From an uncultured Clostridia bacterium (lineage in GTDB: Bacteria; Bacillota_A; Clostridia; TANB77; CAG-508), in assembly GCA_947369305.1 (NCBI GenBank), contig CANBLA010000076.1, positions 1-5,215 of the forward strand: a DNA stretch of 5,215 bases, given 5' to 3'. The notes below the pieces were generated by a model. That model was given only the letters and a program-made list of their open reading frames with translations, was not told the DNA's origin and searched no databases. The position numbers were made by a program, and so were the translations under genes. Positions 1 to 5,215 of this stretch are shown one piece after another. Every line of letters begins with the position of its first letter. Within the stretch, counting starts at the first letter, position 1.

Positions 1-1028
1 GCTCCCAAAGCTTTTCTCGTTCCAATTTCACGTGTCCTTTCCGTAATAGAAACTAGCATAATATTCATAACACCAATTCCTCCAACTAATAAAGCAATTC
101 CTGCAATCACAGATATAGCAATCGTTATCGTTGAAAGCATAGTTGTTAGCATTTCTGTCATGCTTTCTAAAGTCATAGAAGTTACTTCATAACTTCGATT
201 ATTTCTATAATATGGTTCAAAAAACTTCTCTAGCTTGCTAGCAAACTCATTTCCATTCACCCCAACTTTTGTAATAATTTGCAAATAGGAATAAGTATTT
301 CTTACTTCGCTAAAACTCATTGCTGTTTTTAATGGAATATACACATTGGTTGAAACCTCTCCTCCCATCATCATACCAGAATTTTGATATTCATAAACAC
401 CAACAATTGTAAAATAGTCAGCTTTTCCTCCTACTTTCATCTCAATTTCTTTCCCTAAAGCTAGATTAAAATCTCCATCCAAAATCTTTTCTATTACTTT
501 GTCAGAAACTAAAGCAACTTTTTTTCTTTCTAAGTAATCTTGCTCTGAAAACATACGTCCACTTAATAGGTTTAGTTTATTGGTCACATAATATCCAGCA
601 CTTGTTCCAGTCAAAGTAGCATTAGCACTATGATTATTCAAAATAGCCTCTCCACTTCCACAAGATTGTTCAACATTAATAGCATAAATTTCATCCGAAA
701 ATTGCTTACACATTTCTTGTACCATTTCTTCAGTTATATAGTCTTCTTCTTTCATTTCTAACGTTTGCGCATAACTACCAAATCGAATACCATCTATTTT
801 TTGAGAACTTTCTTCTTCCTTAGCTTTCTGCTCCACCATAAGATAAACATCATTAGCCCCCATAGATTGCATATTTTCAGAAACTGATAACGTAAGTGAA
901 TTACCAACCGTAATTATTGCTATAACTGAACCAATTCCAATAATAATTCCAAGCATCGTAAGCAAAGCCCTCATTTTGTTAGAAAGCAAACTATTCATTG
1001 CCAAAATAATATTTTCCCAAATTAACAT
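1..1028 (-). CDS. MacB/YknZ-type ABC transporter permease (3' end cut by window edge)
   Basis: Membrane subunit of a MacB-type (type VII) ABC exporter. The open frame runs from ATG at 1028 to the window edge: 342 full codons and no stop, so about 60-70 residues are missing if it has the usual length near 400. Visible order: a short cytoplasmic helix (residues 1-19), TM1 (about 20-42), a large extracytoplasmic domain (about 43-295) and TM2 (about 296-326). TM2 is followed by the family's coupling-helix signature, [13 protein letters not shown] at 330-342. Motifs such as [17 protein letters not shown] (19-35) and [10 protein letters not shown] (316-325) are classic for MacB/YknZ. Missing are the rest of the cytoplasmic loop, TM3 and TM4. 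Two cysteines (C107, C123) lie in the external domain and could pair. The start codon overlaps the ATPase gene by 7 nt, and a Shine-Dalgarno sequence (AAAAGGAGG, 1049-1041) lies inside that gene. Family assignment is very secure; the substrate is unknown. Confidence 0.93.
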   Translation of the reverse strand, partial: MLIWENIILAMNSLLSNKMRALLTMLGIIIGIGSVIAIITVGNSLTLSVSENMQSMGANDVYLMVEQKAKEEESSQKIDGIRFGSYAQTLEMKEEDYITEEMVQEMCKQFSDEIYAINVEQSCGSGEAILNNHSANATLTGTSAGYYVTNKLNLLSGRMFSEQDYLERKKVALVSDKVIEKILDGDFNLALGKEIEMKVGGKADYFTIVGVYEYQNSGMMMGGEVSTNVYIPLKTAMSFSEVRNTYSYLQIITKVGVNGNEFASKLEKFFEPYYRNNRSYEVTSMTLESMTEMLTTMLSTITIAISVIAGIALLVGGIGVMNIMLVSITERTREIGTRKALG

Positions 1029-1729
1029 TTTTTCTTTCTGCCTCCTTTTGCTTTTTCTAAAATATTTCCATCTTTAATTGAGATAATACGATCCGTTTCT
1101 TTTGCTAATTCATTTGAGTGCGTAATGAGTACAATGGTTTTATGTTTTTCTTTATTTAGTTTATGAAATAAATCCATAACTAATCTACCTGTTTTAGAAT
1201 CCAAAGCTCCTGTTGGCTCATCTGCTAAAATAATAGCTGGATCATTTGCCATAGCTCTAGCAATTGCTACTCTTTGTTTTTGTCCACCAGATAATTCCTC
1301 TGGCAAGTGTTTCATACGATCCCCCATTTCTACTAATTCTAACAATTCTTTTGCTCTTTTCGTTCTTTCATTTTTAGATACTCCAGCGTATAACATCGGA
1401 AGTTCAACATTTTTTAAAGCATTCGTCTTCGAAATCAAATTATAAGTTTGAAAAACAAAACCAATCTTCTGATTTCTAATTTCTGAAAGTTCTGAATCGT
1501 CTAATTCTCCAACATTAATTCCATCTAAAATATATTCACCTGTTGTTGGTCTATCTAAAATTCCAAGCATATTCATTAACGTAGATTTTCCAGAACCAGA
1601 CGGACCTACAATCGAAACAAATTCACCTTCTTCTACTTCAAGCGAAACTCCATGTAGAATTTCTAGCTCATTTGGTTCTCCGATATAAAATTTCTTTACA
1701 ATAGTTTTTAAACTTATCATTGTTCCCAT
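1022..1729 (-). CDS. ABC transporter ATP-binding protein, MacB/LolD/YknY family
   Basis: Cytoplasmic ATPase that powers the adjoining permease. The 235-residue protein has every expected motif: Walker [10 protein letters not shown] (42-50), Q-loop Q94 in GFVFQTYNL, signature LSGGQKQR (146-153), Walker B IILADE (166-171) with catalytic E171, D-loop ALDS (175-178) and switch H204. The stretch [13 protein letters not shown] and the start of the domain ([33 protein letters not shown] at 5-37, described by its ends ISLK and EGEF) are typical of the MacB/LolD/FtsE branch. Length matches stand-alone YknY-like subunits, whereas E. coli MacB carries this domain fused to the permease. ATG at 1729 is preferred over ATG at 1720, because GGAG at 1740-1737 sits 7 nt upstream of the first and 16 nt upstream of the second. 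It follows the adaptor stop by 10 nt and overlaps the permease start by 7 nt. The basic tail KGGRKKKC is encoded by the permease ribosome binding site region. Confidence 0.96.
   Translation of the reverse strand: MGTMISLKTIVKKFYIGEPNELEILHGVSLEVEEGEFVSIVGPSGSGKSTLMNMLGILDRPTTGEYILDGINVGELDDSELSEIRNQKIGFVFQTYNLISKTNALKNVELPMLYAGVSKNERTKRAKELLELVEMGDRMKHLPEELSGGQKQRVAIARAMANDPAIILADEPTGALDSKTGRLVMDLFHKLNKEKHKTIVLITHSNELAKETDRIISIKDGNILEKAKGGRKKKC
1029..1049 (-). promoter_or_regulatory. Ribosome binding site of the permease gene, inside the ATPase gene
   Basis: The minus strand reads AAAAGGAGG at 1049-1041, followed by 12 nt (CAGAAAGAAAAA) and ATG at 1028. The match to the 16S anti-Shine-Dalgarno is very strong, but the spacing is longer than the usual 5-9 nt. 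The site decides the permease start, since no other ATG, GTG or TTG lies closer to it in a long frame. It lies wholly within the last codons of the ATPase gene, so the two genes are probably translationally coupled. Confidence 0.8.
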
Positions 1730-1734
1730 AATAA

Positions 1735-1740
1735 CTCTCC
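1735..1740 (-). promoter_or_regulatory. Ribosome binding site of the ATPase gene, overlapping the adaptor stop
   Basis: The minus strand reads TAGGAGAG, where TAG (1742-1740) is the adaptor stop codon and GGAGAG (1740-1735) is the Shine-Dalgarno sequence, sharing one base with the stop. GGAG is 7 nt from ATG at 1729. A ribosome terminating on the adaptor would stand on the ATPase initiation region, which suggests coupled translation. The spacing also supports 1729 rather than 1720 as the start. Confidence 0.75.
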
Positions 1741-3260
1741 TACATTCCTGCTCCTGGTCCCATGCTCATAATCAATTCATCTACAGAATTTCCAGCTTCT
1801 ACTTGTGGTAAAATCACCTGTATGCCTTCTTGTAGCTGAGTAGATTTTATTTCAACATAATAAGAGCCTTCAATTCCTTTTTCCACTTCTAATTCTTCCT
1901 TTTCTTCTCCTGTTTCATTTTTCGCCACCTCAATATAATGCGAACCATCTTCTCTTTCATGCACACAATCATATGGTACAGACCATACCGATTTTGCCAT
2001 ATTAGTTATAATACTTAATTTGGCATTCATTCCTAAACGTAAACGATCATTAGGAGTAGTAATATCTATTTTAATAGAATACGTTGCATTATTTCCTGTC
2101 GCTACTTGTGTAGTTCCAGTTTCTAAATTTGCTGTAGTTGCGGTCTGTGCAACATACATTATTTTTCCTTGCAATTCTTCCTCTCTGGTTGCATCTGTTT
2201 TAATTAAAACATCCATTCCAACTGTAATGTCTGGGATATTATACTCATCAATTTCAGCTTGAATGATAAATCGATCCATTCCATTTATGGTGGCAATTGT
2301 AGACCCTGTATACAAATCTCCCACTTTTACATTGACTGAACTGACTGTTCCAGCTGTTGTAGCTGTCACAATTCCCTTTTCCAATTGTTCTTCATACGTA
2401 CTGACTTGCCCTTTTTGCGTAATATTTGCAGAAGCAGCACTTAATTCTGCATTTTTTACATTGTCTTGCATCGAAGCAATATTGCTTTCAATTGAACTAG
2501 CTGTTGCATTATAATTAGAAACGGCTACATCATAAGCACTTTTTAGTTCATTTAGAGTACCTTGTAAAGATGATAGAGTAGCTTGTAATTCTGCTATTTT
2601 GGCAATTACATTTGCTTTTTGTGTTTCGATTTGAATAAGTTTTTGCTTTCCTTCTGTATATTGAGACGACGTTTCTGGTAAAGTATTTAATTCTGCCTGT
2701 ATTTGAGTATAGTTTGCATTTAATGTGTCTAATTCACTTTGTTTGGATGCCACTTCGGCACTAATTATACTAAATTGATTTTGTACATTTACATAGGCTT
2801 GTTCTGCAGTTTGCATAGCTGTTCTTACACTAGCTAATTCTGTGTCTTTATTAGCAATTGCTTGATCTAGATTTCTTCGTGCCGCCTCAATACTTAAATT
2901 AGCCTGCTGATTAGAAATATTGGCTGTTGATTTGGCATCTGATAAATTATTTTTTACTTTGCTCATATCAAATGTACATATCACATCGCCAACAGAAACT
3001 GTATCTCCTTCTTTAATTGGAACGGTTGCAATTTCTAAGCCAGTTAGAGAAGAAACTACATTTTGTGTATTTTCTGTTGTAATTTTTCCTGTCGCACTAA
3101 TACTTGTTGCAATATCACGTTTTTCAATGGTTTCTATTTCAAGCTTATTTTGTGTCTCAACTTCTTTATTAGAACCTAGCATTATTTTTACAAGAATTAT
3201 GATAATAAGAGCAATAATTATAATTTTTTTCTTACTTTTTAGCTTCTTTTTTAATTTCAT
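1740..3260 (-). CDS. Membrane fusion (adaptor) protein, HlyD/MacA/YknX type, with a long coiled coil
   Basis: Extracytoplasmic adaptor of the tripartite ABC exporter, anchored in the membrane; 506 residues. Order seen: a lysine-rich N-terminus (1-12), one isoleucine-rich membrane segment (about 13-29), a linker, a TSISATGKI strand (52-60) and the first lipoyl half with the pattern V-P-I-K-E-G-D-T-V-S-V-G-D (80-92). A Gln/Ala/Ser-rich helical hairpin follows (about 101-295) with a turn near LPETSSQ (194-200). Then come the second lipoyl half, GIVTATTAGTVSSVNVKVGD (296-315), a beta-barrel (about 328-420), a membrane-proximal part (about 423-490) and a short Met/Gly tail, MSMGPGAGM. No lipobox cysteine is present, so it is anchored by the helix. 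It is clearly longer than YknX or MacA (about 370-380 residues), with much of the excess in the hairpin. AAAAGGAG (3274-3267) lies 6 nt before the ATG. The 54-nt spacer upstream (3261-3314) holds this site and no clear promoter or terminator. Confidence 0.92.
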   Translation of the reverse strand: MKLKKKLKSKKKIIIIALIIIILVKIMLGSNKEVETQNKLEIETIEKRDIATSISATGKITTENTQNVVSSLTGLEIATVPIKEGDTVSVGDVICTFDMSKVKNNLSDAKSTANISNQQANLSIEAARRNLDQAIANKDTELASVRTAMQTAEQAYVNVQNQFSIISAEVASKQSELDTLNANYTQIQAELNTLPETSSQYTEGKQKLIQIETQKANVIAKIAELQATLSSLQGTLNELKSAYDVAVSNYNATASSIESNIASMQDNVKNAELSAASANITQKGQVSTYEEQLEKGIVTATTAGTVSSVNVKVGDLYTGSTIATINGMDRFIIQAEIDEYNIPDITVGMDVLIKTDATREEELQGKIMYVAQTATTANLETGTTQVATGNNATYSIKIDITTPNDRLRLGMNAKLSIITNMAKSVWSVPYDCVHEREDGSHYIEVAKNETGEEKEELEVEKGIEGSYYVEIKSTQLQEGIQVILPQVEAGNSVDELIMSMGPGAGM

Positions 3261-3314
3261 ATTTTTCTCCTTTTCAATTCTATTGTTTCATTTAATCTTT
3301 ACTACTATTCTGTA

Positions 3315-4982
3315 TTAATAAGAAATTCCCTTTTGTTTCATCTCCTCCGACATCGGTGGTAAGGCTGGATTTTCTGTAAATTTCACAACCATAACATCAT
3401 TAATAATTCTAACTGAATTTTCACCCGGAAAAATATCCATTTGTTTAAATTCGTCTGAATTTACGATTAAATAATATTCATAATCTTTACAAAATTCAAT
3501 TGGCATGCCACAAAATACATTCATAAAATTTTTCCAAGTTTTTTCTTGCCCCCAATAAGTTGCATGAAAAATCGAAGAACGCATACCATTTGTAACAGCT
3601 AAGTTGTAAATATCCAGCGTTTTTGGAAAATTCACATCATCAACCACACCAGCAAATAATTTGTTCATTCCAGAGCGATAACCCGGATATTCCTCCATTT
3701 TATCTATCATTCTAATAGCAACTGATTTTGCCTGATGATAACTCATCTCCACGGTTTGATAGGTAACAATAATAGATAAAAAATAAGTTATCAAGATGAT
3801 AGCTATGGTTATTACTAGTGCCCAGTTTATAATTGTTTCTAAAAACGATTTTTCTGTTGCAATTTCAAACATAGTAAGTATAAAAGGGAATATTAAAATC
3901 ATTTGTGTGGCAATTAAATAGTAAATTTCATTGCCCGGTGCAAGAATTATAACTAAATTTAAGGCAATTGGTAACACCCCTATCAATATTGTAGCCACTA
4001 CGAATCTTGTCCAAGTCTCTTTGCTTTTATTTTCTTTTTTTAACGTTTTTATAAAAATGTTTATATACATCCCTAAAAATATTGCAAAAAGGATTAAGAA
4101 TAGTTTCTCGCGTCTCCAAGCCCTATTTAAAATAATACCATCAGCAAAAAAGTATTTTAAAAATGCTAAATAAGCACTCTTAATAGATGGTATAAGGGAA
4201 CCAAAAACGGTTGTAAACGATATTTGATTGGTTCCTTTGTAAGTTGATATGGTTAAACCATTTATATACAAAAGAATTTTAGTTATTAAAAAATATAAGA
4301 TAGCTGCTATGATAATCCAAATTGCTTTGAAAAAGATGTCTTTGATGATTGGTAAAGTCGAATTTTCTTCACAACATAATTTTTTTATAGATAGCATTAC
4401 AATCAGACCGATTGTAATTCCCATATAACTTTGGTAGATAGCAAGCATAAGGGTGAAAGAAAGTATGCCAAGTAATATCCCTATTTTTTTGTTTTGTATT
4501 TTGTAAAAACTATAGACTGTAAAAATGGAAAAAAACATAGCAAACAGATAAGCATCTGCCGTATAAGAATATAAGAGTGTCATACATAAGCTTGGGGATG
4601 CGACTACAGTTAAAATTGTAAATATTTGAAAAATTCTGCTTTTTATTTCAAATAGTTCGATTAAAAGAAGGTTGATAAATCCCATTATCAGAATCGAAAT
4701 TAAAGTTGTAATAAAAGGAATTGCAATATTATTTCGTAACGAATCGAAAAAATCTATTCCCCATCTTCCTAAACTCGCTTCATAGCCTCCCGCTGTGTAA
4801 TGAACACCATTTAATAAGCCATCTTGACTTAAAATTAGGTTTGAAATAAGTAAAAAGTGGGTTAATATTCCTAAAATTAGAGTTGCTAAAAATATGTATT
4901 TTCTTTCTTTATTAAAATAACTTTTGAAATTTTCTAATACTTCATCTGGTGTTTCAATTTTTTTCTTAAAATGTGCTAGCAT
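3315..4982 (-). CDS. Multi-spanning membrane protein, probable GtrII-like glucosyltransferase (Glucos_trans_II)
   Basis: Polytopic membrane protein of 555 residues. It has a short cytoplasmic N-terminus (1-28), about eleven hydrophobic segments (near 29-50, 86-110, 117-138, 144-161, 166-184, 186-199, 218-240, 292-311, 326-348, 355-374, 385-408) and a hydrophilic C-terminal region (about 411-555). The first external loop carries QDG (53-55), YTAGGYEASLGRWG (62-75) and FFDSLR (78-83), and a later loop has YSYTADAY (138-145). This resembles Glucos_trans_II proteins, which in GtrII of Shigella add glucose from a lipid-linked donor to surface polysaccharide outside the membrane. By analogy it could glucosylate a cell-wall or capsular polymer or a teichoic acid; the acceptor is unknown. 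AAAAGGAG (4996-4989) lies 6 nt before ATG 4982, confirming the start. A promoter and a terminator sit directly upstream. The next gene (adaptor) begins 54 nt after the TAA, so co-transcription is likely. A different GT-C-like or polymer-assembly role is possible. Confidence 0.72.
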   Translation of the reverse strand: MLAHFKKKIETPDEVLENFKSYFNKERKYIFLATLILGILTHFLLISNLILSQDGLLNGVHYTAGGYEASLGRWGIDFFDSLRNNIAIPFITTLISILIMGFINLLLIELFEIKSRIFQIFTILTVVASPSLCMTLLYSYTADAYLFAMFFSIFTVYSFYKIQNKKIGILLGILSFTLMLAIYQSYMGITIGLIVMLSIKKLCCEENSTLPIIKDIFFKAIWIIIAAILYFLITKILLYINGLTISTYKGTNQISFTTVFGSLIPSIKSAYLAFLKYFFADGIILNRAWRREKLFLILFAIFLGMYINIFIKTLKKENKSKETWTRFVVATILIGVLPIALNLVIILAPGNEIYYLIATQMILIFPFILTMFEIATEKSFLETIINWALVITIAIILITYFLSIIVTYQTVEMSYHQAKSVAIRMIDKMEEYPGYRSGMNKLFAGVVDDVNFPKTLDIYNLAVTNGMRSSIFHATYWGQEKTWKNFMNVFCGMPIEFCKDYEYYLIVNSDEFKQMDIFPGENSVRIINDVMVVKFTENPALPPMSEEMKQKGISY

Positions 4983-5012
4983 GATTTTCTCCTTTTGGTT
5001 TGAATAATTAGT

Positions 5013-5041
5013 ATTATATCACTTTTAATACAAAAAAACAA
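5013..5041 (-). promoter_or_regulatory. Sigma-A-type promoter for the glucosyltransferase-like gene (and probably the exporter genes)
   Basis: The minus strand shows a -35 TTGTTT (5041-5036), a 17-bp spacer and a perfect -10 TATAAT (5018-5013). The -10 is preceded by TG-A (5021-5019), an extended -10 element. The predicted transcription start is near 5006, giving a leader of about 24 nt that is mostly ribosome binding site. The -35 box lies inside the stem of the terminator of the preceding gene. No comparable promoter was seen before the adaptor, ATPase or permease genes, so this one may drive all four. Confidence 0.75.
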
Positions 5042-5068
5042 GATACAATATTAGTATCTTGTTTTTTT
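5032..5068 (-). terminator. Intrinsic terminator, likely bidirectional
   Basis: This is a perfect inverted repeat: AAAAAAACAAGATAC (5032-5046) pairs with GTATCTTGTTTTTTT (5054-5068) around a 7-nt loop, AATATTA. The stem core is 8 bp (CAAGATAC/GTATCTTG), flanked by an A-tract and a T-tract. On the minus strand the hairpin is followed by seven U and ends transcripts of the partial gene whose stop codon is at 5076-5078. On the plus strand it is followed by eight U (5062-5069), so it could also stop transcription arriving from the other side. Confidence 0.9.
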
Positions 5069-5075
5069 TCAATTA

Positions 5076-5215
5076 TTAAGTCGAATGTCCCATTGCTTTC
5101 CATACATCCTCTCGATACATGTCAACTAATTGACTTCCTTCACCTTCAGTTATTCCTCCATAACAAGTTCCATAATGGTAATAGTCCGCTTTTATATAGG
5201 CATAACTATAGGTTG
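5076..5215 (-). CDS. Unrecognised protein, C-terminal 45 residues only
   Basis: An open frame enters at the window edge and ends at TAA (5078-5076), giving 45 full codons. The C-terminus is rich in tyrosine: it starts TYSYAYIKADYYHYGTCYGG and continues through an acidic, glycine-containing stretch (ITEGEGSQ) to a probable amphipathic helix (LVDMYREDVWKAMG) ending in HST. I do not recognise the family; no membrane segment or known catalytic motif is visible in this fragment. That it is a real gene end is supported by the intrinsic terminator starting 7 nt after the stop and by codon use like its neighbours. The other two minus-strand frames here contain in-frame stops. The strong terminator separates it transcriptionally from the glucosyltransferase-like gene. 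Confidence 0.7.
   Translation of the reverse strand, partial: TYSYAYIKADYYHYGTCYGGITEGEGSQLVDMYREDVWKAMGHST

Noticed and set aside
1..1028. Possible broken permease gene, because no stop codon is seen
   Set aside because: The frame is intact with canonical motifs up to the window edge; the missing end is due to the window boundary, not a frameshift.
1718..1720. Alternative ATPase start at the second ATG
   Set aside because: It is 16 nt from the GGAG site, while the first ATG at 1729 is at an optimal 7 nt.
3261..3314. Possible internal promoter (TAGAAT) before the adaptor gene
   Set aside because: The matching -35 position reads GTAGTA, a poor fit, and the predicted transcript start would fall within the Shine-Dalgarno sequence.
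2020..3318. Plus-strand open frames opposite the adaptor gene (about 80-130 codons each, e.g. 2020-2262, 2263-2514 and 2920-3318)
   Set aside because: They lie antisense to a clear, motif-bearing gene. Their hydrophobic translations are what the reverse of an AT-rich coding region gives, and no ribosome binding site stands out.
3931..4173. Plus-strand open frame opposite the glucosyltransferase-like gene
   Set aside because: It is antisense to a long open frame with a proper start, ribosome binding site and promoter, and its translation shows no recognisable domain.
5004..5017. Small inverted repeat ATAAT-TAGT-ATTAT overlapping the -10 box, considered as an operator
   Set aside because: It is only 5 bp, all A/T and overlaps TATAAT, so chance is a sufficient explanation in such AT-rich DNA.

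Overview
All gene signal in this window lies on the minus strand, so the natural reading direction is from base 5215 down to base 1. The DNA is AT-rich. The genes have strong AAAGGAG-type ribosome binding sites, very short spacers, and an adaptor with a lysine-rich N-terminal membrane anchor. Together with the AT-rich codon choice this points to a low-GC Gram-positive bacterium of the Bacillota (Clostridia- or Bacilli-like). No species can be named from the sequence.

Layout in reading order: (1) 5215-5076, the last 45 codons of an unrecognised gene, ending in TAA. (2) 5068-5032, a strong intrinsic terminator with a 15-bp stem, 7-nt loop and T-tracts on both sides. (3) 5041-5013, a well-formed promoter (TTGTTT, 17 bp, TATAAT, with an extended -10 TG) whose -35 box lies inside the terminator stem. 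(4) 4982-3315, a 555-residue multi-spanning membrane protein resembling the GtrII/Glucos_trans_II glucosyltransferases. (5) After a 54-nt spacer with no visible terminator, three tightly packed genes: an HlyD/MacA/YknX-type membrane fusion (adaptor) protein (3260-1740), an ABC ATPase of the MacB/LolD/YknY type (1729-1022) and a MacB/YknZ-type permease (1028-1, cut by the window edge).

The adaptor-ATPase-permease order matches the MacAB/YknXYZ type of tripartite exporter. ATP hydrolysis by the cytoplasmic ATPase would drive movements of the permease (a dimer in known members) that are passed to the extracytoplasmic adaptor, moving peptides, toxins, lipids or drugs across or out of the membrane. 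The exported substrate cannot be read from the window. The glucosyltransferase-like gene probably shares the transcript with the exporter, but a functional link is only an inference.

The gene complement is conventional. The most unusual points are small-scale: the terminator/promoter overlap, the adaptor's long coiled-coil hairpin, and the ATPase-permease junction, where a Shine-Dalgarno sequence, an A6 run and a -1 frame relationship coincide. No mobile element, CRISPR array, tRNA, rRNA or riboswitch was seen, and no gene-free stretch exceeds 100 bases.
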